Shown in pieces: positions 1 to 5,821 of a DNA stretch of 21,713 nt. The notes below the pieces were generated by a model that worked only from the letters and a program-made list of their open reading frames with translations, was not told the origin of the DNA and ran no database searches. Every line of letters begins with the position of its first letter. The stretch's first letter is position 1. This stretch comes from an uncultured Paraburkholderia sp. (GTDB lineage: Bacteria; Pseudomonadota; Gammaproteobacteria; Burkholderiales; Burkholderiaceae). The translations under genes and the position numbers were made by a program. The stretch spans positions 1-21,713 of the forward strand of contig CALFSF010000094.1 of assembly GCA_937917025.1 (NCBI GenBank). The letters run 5' to 3'.

Positions 1-795
1 GCCCATGTTGATGTCACTCACCGCGACGATCATGAAGCGGTCCAGATCGTGTTCGAGCCCGAAGCGCTGCTCGTCCCAGCGGATCGAGTGCTGCAGCGAA
101 TCCATCGCGTGCTGCGTCTTGTCGAGGTCGTGCGGTTCGACCCACACCTGCAGCAGCTTTTCCTTGCCGGAACCGCTCTTCACCCGCTCTTCGAGCGCGA
201 CGAGCTTGCCCGCCACCAGCGCGAACAGATAGCTCGGCTTGCGAAACGGGTCTTCCCAGCGCGCGAAGTGGCGACCGTCGGGCAGGTCGCCTTCCTCGAT
301 CAGGTTGCCGTTTGACAGCAGCACCGGATACGCGGCCTTGTCGGCGCGCAGCGTGACCGTGTAGGTGGCCATCACATCCGGCCGGTCGAGGAAGTACGTG
401 ATGCGGCGAAAGCCTTCGGCTTCGCACTGGGTGAAGAAGTTGCCGCCCGATACGTAGAGACCCGAGAGCGTGGTGTTTTCCGCCGGGTTGCACGCGCTCA
501 CGAGCGTCAGTTCGAAAGCGTCGGGCACGTGGTCGAGCGTCAGGCCGCGCTCGTGGGGATGCGCGGCGGCATGCGGCTTGCCGTCGATCGTCGCGCTGAC
601 GAATTCCAGCTGCTCGCCCATCAGTTCGAAATGCGGCACGCGCGCGGCGCCGGGATTGCGGCGCACGCGCATCGTGCTGCGGACGACCGTGCGCTCTGGC
701 ACGAGATCGAACTCCAGCGCGACGGTATCGATCAGGAAGGCGGGCGGCGCGTAATCGGCGCGGCGGATCACGGCAGGCGTAGCGGTGTCGGACAT
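1..795 (-). CDS. pepN: Aminopeptidase N (M1 family), N-terminal part, cut by window edge
   Basis: This is the first 265 codons of a zinc aminopeptidase that removes N-terminal residues from peptides in the cytoplasm. The frame is open from an ATG at 795 to the left edge. The N terminus (MSDTATPAVIRRADYAPP) leads into the beta-sandwich typical of PepN, with family-like stretches such as LSGLYVSGGNFFTQCEAEGF, RRITYFLDRPDV and SYLFALVAGKL. The last residues seen are AVSDINMG, which in PepN lie immediately before or at the start of the substrate-binding GAMEN motif. The HExxH zinc site therefore lies outside the window. The length to this point matches the E. coli enzyme within a few residues. 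The gene is transcribed away from the lipoprotein gene at 1008. Identification is from recognised family sequence; activity cannot be judged from this fragment. Confidence 0.93.
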   Translation of the reverse strand, partial: MSDTATPAVIRRADYAPPAFLIDTVALEFDLVPERTVVRSTMRVRRNPGAARVPHFELMGEQLEFVSATIDGKPHAAAHPHERGLTLDHVPDAFELTLVSACNPAENTTLSGLYVSGGNFFTQCEAEGFRRITYFLDRPDVMATYTVTLRADKAAYPVLLSNGNLIEEGDLPDGRHFARWEDPFRKPSYLFALVAGKLVALEERVKSGSGKEKLLQVWVEPHDLDKTQHAMDSLQHSIRWDEQRFGLEHDLDRFMIVAVSDINMG

Positions 796-865
796 GGCGG
801 ATTCGTTAAAGAGTGCGGGGCGGTCGACGGCCGCGCGGCGTGCGCGGCGACGAACCAGTTGGGCC

Positions 866-871
866 ATTGTA
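866..871 (-). promoter_or_regulatory. Possible -10 element for pepN
   Basis: On the minus strand this reads TACAAT, five of six matches to the sigma70 -10 consensus, about 70 bases upstream of the pepN ATG. No convincing -35 box is seen at the right distance, so this is only a candidate. Confidence 0.28.
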
Positions 872-903
872 CAAAGCCATTGAAGATCGTGCGCCTCGAA
901 CTT

Positions 904-932
904 TTTACCGATGGCGCGGGTCAGCGTAATAT
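904..932 (+). promoter_or_regulatory. Possible promoter for the DUF4136-type lipoprotein gene
   Basis: TTTACC (904-909) and TAATAT (927-932) are separated by 17 bases and each match the sigma70 -35 and -10 consensus at four of six positions. The start codon of the lipoprotein gene lies about 75 bases downstream. This is inference from spacing and weak consensus only. Confidence 0.33.
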
Positions 933-1007
933 CGGGCCGCGGTGCAATGGCGCAGCGCGCCTGCCAGACACCGAAAGATGCCGAAGACGCTGAAAACGAG
1001 GAAGACC

Positions 1008-1700
1008 ATGAAGTTCGACCGTTGGACCCGCCGTGTCGCCATGCTGCTGGCCGCCATGGCGGTCACCCTGTCCGGCTGTACCAGCTATGTGACGACGCAG
1101 GTCACCGCCTTCTCCGACTGGAGCGGGAACGACGCGACGCGAACCTATGCGTTCACCCGCGCGAGCGACCAGCAGAACAACCTCGAACTGTCCACCTATG
1201 AGGCGCTCGTCGGCAACGGACTCGCGAACCTGGCATTTCGTCGCGTGAACGCGCAGGACGCGCATTACCTGGTTGGGCTCGGCTACGGCATCCGCAGCGA
1301 CATGGTGACGGTGTCGCAGCCGGTCTATTACTACAACCCGTGGCCGGGCCCTTACTACTGGGGCCGTCCGGTTGACCCGTGGGGACCGTTCGGGCCGTTT
1401 CCGGCCGGCTACGTCGACCAGAGCTATCCGATCTATACCCACCTGCTCAGCATTCGCATCACCGATCGCGCGTCCGGCAAGGAGGTGTACAACGTGACGG
1501 CTCGCAACTCGGGCGCCGAATCATCACTGGTGCGGGCGATGCCGTATCTCGTTCGCAGCGCGCTCGCGGATTTCCCGCTGGGTAACGGCATCGTGCGCAC
1601 GGTGCGCATTCCGCTCGATGGCCGCGGCGGCACGCCGTCGAACGAAACGGCGGCGGGCGCGCCCCCGGCGCCGGCCTCGGCGGCCAAAGCCGTCCAGTAG
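1008..1700 (+). CDS. DUF4136-type outer-membrane lipoprotein
   Basis: A 230-residue predicted lipoprotein. The N terminus is a lipoprotein signal: basic MKFDRWTRR, a hydrophobic stretch, then the lipobox LSGC with the lipidated Cys at residue 24. The following region (YVTTQVTAFSDWSG...TRTYAF) and the later HYLVGLGYGIRS segment resemble the DUF4136 family, whose function is unknown. The middle is rich in Tyr, Trp, Pro and Gly (QPVYYYNPWPGPYYWG), and the C terminus is a low-complexity Ala/Pro tail. I chose the ATG at 1008 because it has a purine-rich GAGGAAG ribosome site 5-10 bases upstream and puts the signal peptide at the very N terminus; in-frame ATGs at 942 and 978 would add a charged leader. 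The gene is monocistronic and ends before a strong terminator. The role is probably structural in the envelope, which is inference. Confidence 0.8.
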   Translation: MKFDRWTRRVAMLLAAMAVTLSGCTSYVTTQVTAFSDWSGNDATRTYAFTRASDQQNNLELSTYEALVGNGLANLAFRRVNAQDAHYLVGLGYGIRSDMVTVSQPVYYYNPWPGPYYWGRPVDPWGPFGPFPAGYVDQSYPIYTHLLSIRITDRASGKEVYNVTARNSGAESSLVRAMPYLVRSALADFPLGNGIVRTVRIPLDGRGGTPSNETAAGAPPAPASAAKAVQ

Positions 1701-1754
1701 CCGGGCGGCACAGGTTTTACGCATTGCGCTCCGCTCTGGCGGCATCGAAGCGAA

Positions 1755-1796
1755 CAAAAGCCGGCTCCCGCGTCATACGCGGAGCCGGCTTTTTTA
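1755..1796. terminator. Bidirectional rho-independent terminator
   Basis: AAAAGCCGGCTCC and GGAGCCGGCTTTT form a long stem around a short loop that continues as CGCGT/ACGC with one bulged base. A T-run follows on the plus strand, and because the stem begins with an A-run the minus strand also ends in T's. It lies between the convergent lipoprotein gene (stop at 1700) and the GDT1-type gene (stop at 1827), so it can serve both. Confidence 0.9.
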
Positions 1797-1826
1797 CCGA
1801 TGCATGCGTCGCGCGCGCAACGCGCG

Positions 1827-2399
1827 TCAGAACCCCACGCCGAAAAGCGCCATCGCACCCAGCACGACGAACATGACCGCGGCGATACCGTGGACCACTT
1901 TCGTGGGCAACCGGTGGGCGAAGCGGTCGCCAAGGATGATAGCCGGCACGTTCGCGATCATCATCCCGAGCGTGGTGCCGGCCACCACGCCGAAGAAGTC
2001 ATGGAAGCGCGCGGCGAGCGCGACGGTGGCGATCTGCGTCTTGTCGCCCATTTCCGCGAGAAAGAACGCGACGACGGTCGCGCCGAACACGCCGAGGCGC
2101 GTGCGGTTCGCTTTGGCCTCGTCTTCGTCGAGCGTGTCGGGCACGAGAATCCACAGCCCCATGCCGATGAACGATACCGCCAGCGCCCAGCGCATGATCG
2201 CCGGCGTGACGAGCGTGCCAAGCCACGCGCCGAGCGCGCCGGCGCCGGCGTGATTGACGAGTGTCGCGACGAGGACGCCGAGAATGATCGGCAGCGGCTT
2301 GCGATAGCGGGCAGCGAGGACGAGCGAAAGCAGCTGCGTCTTGTCGCCAATTTCGGCCAGCGCGACGGCACCGGTCGAGATGAGAAAGGCGTGATCCAC
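1827..2399 (-). CDS. TMEM165/GDT1 (UPF0016) family divalent cation (Mn) exporter
   Basis: A 190-residue inner-membrane protein with two homologous halves of three membrane helices each. The family signature E-x-G-D-K-T-Q occurs twice, at residues 16-22 (EIGDKTQ) and 116-122 (EMGDKTQ); these acidic motifs form the cation path in the family. Characterised members include Neisseria MntX and Vibrio MneA, which export manganese, and yeast Gdt1. I chose the GTG at 2399 because it gives the usual length of about 190 residues starting (M)DHAFLIS. An ATG at 2513 is in frame but lies inside the riboswitch and adds 38 residues of non-family sequence. The only ribosome-site-like sequence is a GGA far upstream, which fits translational control. 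A Mn riboswitch precedes the gene, supporting a role in Mn efflux. The family call is firm; the metal is inferred. Confidence 0.92.
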   Translation of the reverse strand: MDHAFLISTGAVALAEIGDKTQLLSLVLAARYRKPLPIILGVLVATLVNHAGAGALGAWLGTLVTPAIMRWALAVSFIGMGLWILVPDTLDEDEAKANRTRLGVFGATVVAFFLAEMGDKTQIATVALAARFHDFFGVVAGTTLGMMIANVPAIILGDRFAHRLPTKVVHGIAAVMFVVLGAMALFGVGF

Positions 2400-2475
2400 G
2401 TTGTGAGGGATTCCGGGGCCGTGATGAGCGAGCGACGACCCACAACCAGCCGGGCCCTGTAGCGGCAGCTGTGGA

Positions 2476-2625
2476 TCATCGGTCTCGCCAGGCCCGGAGG
2501 CTGCGTCTGCCATGGCCGTACAGGCCAGGTCTGTTGACAGGCGCCCCCGCGTGACATGTGCGCGGCGCGGTCTTCGTGACTGAAGGACTGCGCGGACATG
2601 CAGCAGGGCGGCTACTCCCCAATGA
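2476..2625 (-). promoter_or_regulatory. yybP-ykoY manganese riboswitch
   Basis: On the minus strand the leader carries the landmarks of this aptamer class. It has GGGGAGTAGC at the 5' side (2611-2620), a central GTCAACAGAC followed by GGCCTGTACGGCC, and GGCGAGACC at the 3' side (2481-2489). The flanks TCATT (2621-2625) and GATGA (2476-2480) can pair as the closing P1 stem, with one G-T pair. The class binds Mn2+ and commonly controls GDT1/UPF0016 and MntP exporters, and such a gene is directly downstream. The expression platform is the 76 bases before the GTG start. It contains TGATCCAC (2471-2478), an exact complement of the start region GTGGATCA (2392-2399). Boundaries are approximate. Confidence 0.88.
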
Positions 2626-2632
2626 GGGACGG

Positions 2633-2638
2633 ATTATA
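2633..2638 (-). promoter_or_regulatory. -10 element for the riboswitch-controlled exporter gene
   Basis: The minus strand reads TATAAT, a perfect sigma70 -10 box. It places transcription start about 7 bases later, just before the riboswitch P1 strand. No good -35 box is seen 17 bases upstream. Confidence 0.6.
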
Positions 2639-3020
2639 ACACGCGGTTTTTGAGCCCCCGCGCCCGGCCCAGCGCGGTTTTGTCCCGCCCGCTTGTCTCT
2701 TTCGACCGACATCGCGGATGCGACTCGCGCAAACCGTCCCGACGCCGTCGCATCACGCAAACGTTTCTTTTCAGAAAGTAAAAAGGGCAGCATGAAAAAT
2801 ATGGGGCCGGCTCACCACATTTCGTCAGTCTGCGAAAGGGTTTGAGGCCTTCCAGGACGACATTTCGGGTTTCCGTGGCGGCGTTAAGACGGATACAGAT
2901 AGATACGTCTTTTGTCGCTGATTTAATCCACAATATTCAGTATGATGCCGGCGACCGCCGGTGATCCGAGTCTAATTAACATCATCGTCCGGTGAGTCGG
3001 CCCCTAAATAATCCGGGGCA

Positions 3021-3049
3021 TTGGCCGTTAATTCGCCTGAAGACATAAC
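3021..3049 (+). promoter_or_regulatory. Candidate sigma70 promoter of the APE operon
   Basis: TTGGCC (3021-3026) and CATAAC (3044-3049) are spaced by 17 bases and match the -35 and -10 consensus at four of six positions each. This would start transcription near 3056 and give a leader of about 115 bases. It overlaps the AT-rich inverted-repeat zone. Other weak boxes exist nearby (TATGAT at 2941), so the assignment is tentative. Confidence 0.35.
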
Positions 3050-3086
3050 AAGACTGGATTGACCTCGGTGGCGCCTGCCTCGGGCT

Positions 3087-3108
3087 GGGCGGCGCCCGTG
3101 CGCCGCCC
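3087..3108 (+). repeat. Perfect GC-rich hairpin in the APE operon leader
   Basis: GGGCGGCGC and GCGCCGCCC form a perfect 9-bp stem around a CCGT tetraloop. There is no T-run after it, so it is not an ordinary intrinsic terminator. It sits 63 bases before the apeC start codon and could affect leader stability or translation; the role is unknown. Confidence 0.7.
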
Positions 3109-3171
3109 CCGGCCGGCGTCCCCGATGGGCCGCCAGCAGCCTTAGCCGCTTTCAATCGCGCGAACACCGAT

Positions 3172-3873
3172 ATGCCCGATCTGCACTGGACTATTCCGGT
3201 TGCTCGCTGGTCTTCCTGGCCTGCCGCCGCAGCCACCGCCCCCGATATCGGCTTCATCGAGCCGATCGTGCGGCGGCGGCTGAGCACGCTCTCGCGCGCC
3301 GCGCTGAAGGTGGCGCACGACTGCGTGGGCGATGACGTCGCCGCGGTGCGCACCGTCTTCGCGTCGCGACATGGCGAGCTGCGCCGCACCACCGATATCC
3401 TGCGCAACATCAGCGCGGGCGAACCCGTGTCGCCGACCGCGTTCAGCCTGTCGGTTCTCAACGCAATGACGGGCGTGTTCGGCATCGCGCGTGGCGACCG
3501 TTCGCCGGCGAGCGCGATTTCGGCGGGCGCCGAAACCCTTGGCTACGCATTGCTGGAAGCGCACGCGCAATACGCGAGCGATCCCGCCACCCCCGTGCTG
3601 CTCGTCTACGCCGACGAACCCGCCGACCCCGCGTATGGCACGATCGAAGACGAAGTGCGGGGCGGCGCGCTCGCCATCCTGCTCGACGCGGTCGCGACCG
3701 CAGGGCAGTTGACGTGTGCGATGGCCCACGCGCCGGACGCGGACGATGCGTCGTGCGCCGTCTTCCCGACACAGAGCGAGGCCGTGCATCACTGCCTCGA
3801 TACGCACGCGAGTGCGGCGTGGCAGGGCGCCGGCTCGACGTGGCAATGGAGCTGGCATCATGGCGCGGCTTGA
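3172..3873 (+). CDS. apeC: Chain-length-factor-like half ketosynthase (ApeC type)
   Basis: A 233-residue protein of the 'beta-ketoacyl synthase, N-terminal' type (Ketoacyl-synt_2), about half the length of a normal ketosynthase. Recognisable parts are the FSLSVLNAMTG helix region (residues 91-101) and the nucleophile-elbow region AISAGAETLG (115-124), where a true ketosynthase has its active-site Cys; here there is none. The C-terminal half with the two catalytic His motifs is absent. In characterised APE systems ApeC pairs with ApeO as a KS:CLF heterodimer, so it is expected to shape chain length without catalysing condensation. It opens the operon and overlaps apeD by 14 bases. No good ribosome site precedes the ATG; the frame stays open upstream without another convincing start, so the start is less certain than the gene. 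Confidence 0.85.
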   Translation: MPDLHWTIPVARWSSWPAAAATAPDIGFIEPIVRRRLSTLSRAALKVAHDCVGDDVAAVRTVFASRHGELRRTTDILRNISAGEPVSPTAFSLSVLNAMTGVFGIARGDRSPASAISAGAETLGYALLEAHAQYASDPATPVLLVYADEPADPAYGTIEDEVRGGALAILLDAVATAGQLTCAMAHAPDADDASCAVFPTQSEAVHHCLDTHASAAWQGAGSTWQWSWHHGAA

Positions 3874-4651
3874 GTTCGTGTGGCGGCTGATCGCAACCGG
3901 CCTCGCGATGGCGGTGTTCGGGGTATGCGGTTTCCTGTTTTCCGTGATCGTGTTTCCGCTCGCGTGGCTGTGGCCGCACCGGGCGTCGCGGCACCGCGTG
4001 GTGACCGCGGTCATCCATGGTTTTTTCCGCGCGCTCGTCGCGGTGCTGCAGTTCGTCGGCGTGATGACGCTCGAAGTCGAAGGCGGCGCCGTACTGCGCA
4101 CGCGCCATCCGGCGGTCGTCGTGGCGAATCATCCGACGTGGCTCGACGTGATGGTGCTGCTCTCGCTCACGCCGCACGCGTGCTGTGTCGTGAAGAACGC
4201 GCATTGGCGCAACCCGTGTTTTTACGGCATCGTGCGGGCGGCCGAATACGTGAGCAACGTGGACCCGGTCGCGCTCGTCGAAGCCGGCTCCCGGCAGCTC
4301 GAAGCCGGCTATACGATGATCATCTTTCCGGAGGGCACGCGCAGCCCCGCGCCGAACCGTCTGCACGCGTTTTCGCGCGGGTTCGCGCATATGGCGATCA
4401 AGGCCGGCACGCCGATCCTGCCCGTGCTGATGGATTGCGATCCACCCGTTTTCACGAAGCAGATGCGCTGGTACAACGTGCCGGTGCGCGCATTTCGCAT
4501 GCGCGTGAGCGTGCTCGAGCCAGTTGGCGTCGAACAGCTTTCAGCCCACGAGAGCTCGCCGGCACTTGCCGCGCGTTCCGTGACCAGCGCCATCGAGGCC
4601 CACATTACCCAGCATCTGTTCGACTATGGATTCTTTAAAACTGGAAATTAA
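3860..4651 (+). CDS. apeD: PlsC-like 1-acyltransferase of the APE cluster
   Basis: A 263-residue membrane-associated acyltransferase of the glycerophosphate/lysophosphatidate acyltransferase fold. A hydrophobic N-terminal segment (residues 8-37) should anchor it in the inner membrane. The catalytic H(x4)D motif is NHPTWLD with His91 and Asp96, and the second substrate motif is FPEGTRS with Glu158. It would transfer an acyl chain (polyene or fatty acyl) to a lipid-like acceptor during assembly of the membrane-anchored pigment; the substrate is inferred. I chose the ATG at 3860 because a GGAG lies 8 bases upstream and the hydrophobic segment then starts the protein; a longer frame from 3716 adds only Arg-rich shadow sequence. 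It overlaps apeC by 14 bases and apeE by 26, which implies translational coupling. Confidence 0.92.
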   Translation: MARLEFVWRLIATGLAMAVFGVCGFLFSVIVFPLAWLWPHRASRHRVVTAVIHGFFRALVAVLQFVGVMTLEVEGGAVLRTRHPAVVVANHPTWLDVMVLLSLTPHACCVVKNAHWRNPCFYGIVRAAEYVSNVDPVALVEAGSRQLEAGYTMIIFPEGTRSPAPNRLHAFSRGFAHMAIKAGTPILPVLMDCDPPVFTKQMRWYNVPVRAFRMRVSVLEPVGVEQLSAHESSPALAARSVTSAIEAHITQHLFDYGFFKTGN

Positions 4652-4925
4652 GCAGCTCCTGATCGCCGCACTGGATCTGGAGGACCTGACACCCGCCGAC
4701 ATCGACGACGATGCGCCGCTCTTCGACACCGATGGCATCGGTCTCGATTCGATCGACGCGCTCGAGATCGGCATCGTGCTGCGCAAACAATACCAACTGA
4801 CCATTGCTGCGAACGACGAACGCACGCGCGAGCATTTCCGCTCGATCAACACGCTGGCGGCGTTTGTCGCCAGCCAGCGCGAGCCGGTACACGCAGCGAA
4901 CGAAACCGCAAGAAAAGGGGAGTAA
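4626..4925 (+). CDS. apeE: Acyl carrier protein, first of two
   Basis: A 99-residue acyl carrier protein. The phosphopantetheine site is GLDSIDALE, with the attachment Ser at residue 42. The family's acidic helix II and hydrophobic flanks are present, and a 20-residue charged tail follows the ACP fold. In APE systems two ACPs carry the aryl starter and the growing polyene; which one does which cannot be told from sequence. The start codon lies 26 bases inside apeD. A clear AGGGGAG ribosome site for the next gene sits in its last codons. Confidence 0.95.
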   Translation: MDSLKLEIKQLLIAALDLEDLTPADIDDDAPLFDTDGIGLDSIDALEIGIVLRKQYQLTIAANDERTREHFRSINTLAAFVASQREPVHAANETARKGE

Positions 4926-4928
4926 ATC

Positions 4929-5180
4929 GTGACCGAGGCAGACATTCTTGAGCGCATCCGCGCCATCTTCAAGGAGAACTTCGCGATCGAGCCCGAGCGC
5001 GTGACGCCCGAGGCGAATCTGTTCGAAGATCTCGATCTGGACAGCATCGATGCAGTGGATCTCGCGATCAAGCTGCAGGAGATGACGGGCCGACGCATCA
5101 AGCCCGAGGAGTTCAAGTCGGTGCGCACGGTCGGCGACGTGATCGTCGCGGTCGAATCGCTGCTGGCGGCGCAGGGCTGA
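4929..5180 (+). CDS. apeF: Acyl carrier protein, second of two
   Basis: An 83-residue acyl carrier protein starting at GTG, with AGGGGAG eight bases upstream. The pantetheine site is DLDLDSIDAVDL with Ser39, and the overall pattern (ILERIRAIF..., FEDLDLDS, LQEMTGRRI) is that of a typical FAS/PKS II ACP. It is closer to classical AcpP than the first ACP, which has the looser GIGLDS motif. It is separated from apeE by only 3 bases and shares one base with apeG. Together they supply the carriers for starter loading and chain extension. Confidence 0.95.
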   Translation: MTEADILERIRAIFKENFAIEPERVTPEANLFEDLDLDSIDAVDLAIKLQEMTGRRIKPEEFKSVRTVGDVIVAVESLLAAQG

Positions 5181-5821
5181 TGCAGTCTGCTCCGTCAGGC
5201 GCGCCGGACGTTGCGGCGGGCAGGGCGCGTCAGGCGCTGGGCGCGGCCCTGCAGGTGCTGCTGAAGCTGGCGTATCCCGCGCTGATCCTGTGCGCCTGGA
5301 AGTGGGACACGCCGCGCTACGTCGGGCTCATGCTGTTCGCGATCCTGTGGCTGCAGCGCTGGGCGGGGACGGGTAGCGTGGCGTCGTCGCTGCGCAGGCT
5401 GACGGCCGTCGACTGGTGCGTCGCGGGTCTCCTGAGCTGCGCGTCGGCTGCCATCGTCGCGACCAACAGCGAGATGCTGCTGCGTATCTACCCGTCGCTC
5501 GTCAATCTTGGCCTGCTGATCGCGTTCGGTGCGACGCTCGTGCGCGGGCCGACGATGATCGAAAAATTCGCGCGCATCAGAACGCCCGATCTCAGCGCAC
5601 CGGCCGTGCTGCACACGCGCCGCGTCACGCAGATCTGGTGTGGGTTCTTCGCGCTGAACGGCACGTTCTCCGCGTATACGGCGTTCTTCTGGACGCGCGA
5701 GGCATGGTCGCTCTACAACGGCGCGATCGCATATGTTCTGATCGGCGTGCTGCTGGTTGGCGAAATCGTCTGGCGCTATCTCGTCGTACTGCCGCGCGCG
5801 GCGCGCTCGGGGGCGGCATGA
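5180..5821 (+). CDS. apeG: Inner-membrane protein of the APE cluster (COG4648-like)
   Basis: A 213-residue integral membrane protein of unknown function that is a regular member of APE clusters. About five or six hydrophobic segments are visible: around residues 22-38, 45-60, 74-93, 98-118, 154-171 and 178-200. Conserved-looking blocks include RIYPSLVNL, GPTMIEKFARI and the aromatic pair WCGFFALNGTFSAYTAFF. These resemble the predicted membrane proteins of COG4648. It may help hold the biosynthetic complex at the membrane, which is inference. The ATG overlaps the apeF stop by one base and the gene ends in an ATGA overlap with apeHI. Confidence 0.82.
   Translation: MQSAPSGAPDVAAGRARQALGAALQVLLKLAYPALILCAWKWDTPRYVGLMLFAILWLQRWAGTGSVASSLRRLTAVDWCVAGLLSCASAAIVATNSEMLLRIYPSLVNLGLLIAFGATLVRGPTMIEKFARIRTPDLSAPAVLHTRRVTQIWCGFFALNGTFSAYTAFFWTREAWSLYNGAIAYVLIGVLLVGEIVWRYLVVLPRAARSGAA

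Larger units (their letters stand above)
2640..3171. other. Intergenic region upstream of the APE operon
   Basis: No gene is supportable here; the open frames on either strand lack codon bias, ribosome sites and recognisable protein sequence. The stretch from about 2760 to 3060 is clearly richer in A and T than the neighbouring genes. It holds two inverted repeats: CCGGC-GACC-GCCGG at 2948-2961, and GCCCC/GGGGC flanking TAAATAATCC at about 3000-3019. A candidate promoter (3021-3049) and a GC-rich hairpin (3087-3108) follow. The size and composition suit a regulated promoter for the large operon that starts at 3172, and the repeats could be operators, but no regulator gene is present in the window. 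Confidence 0.6.

Noticed and set aside
2400..2513. Upstream extension of the GDT1-type gene to an ATG at 2513
   Set aside because: That ATG lies inside the conserved core of the yybP-ykoY riboswitch and adds 38 residues unlike the family; GTG 2399 gives the standard length and N terminus.
2634..2933. Minus-strand open frame of 99 codons in the operon upstream gap
   Set aside because: It has no ribosome site, no codon bias and no recognisable sequence, and overlaps the exporter promoter.
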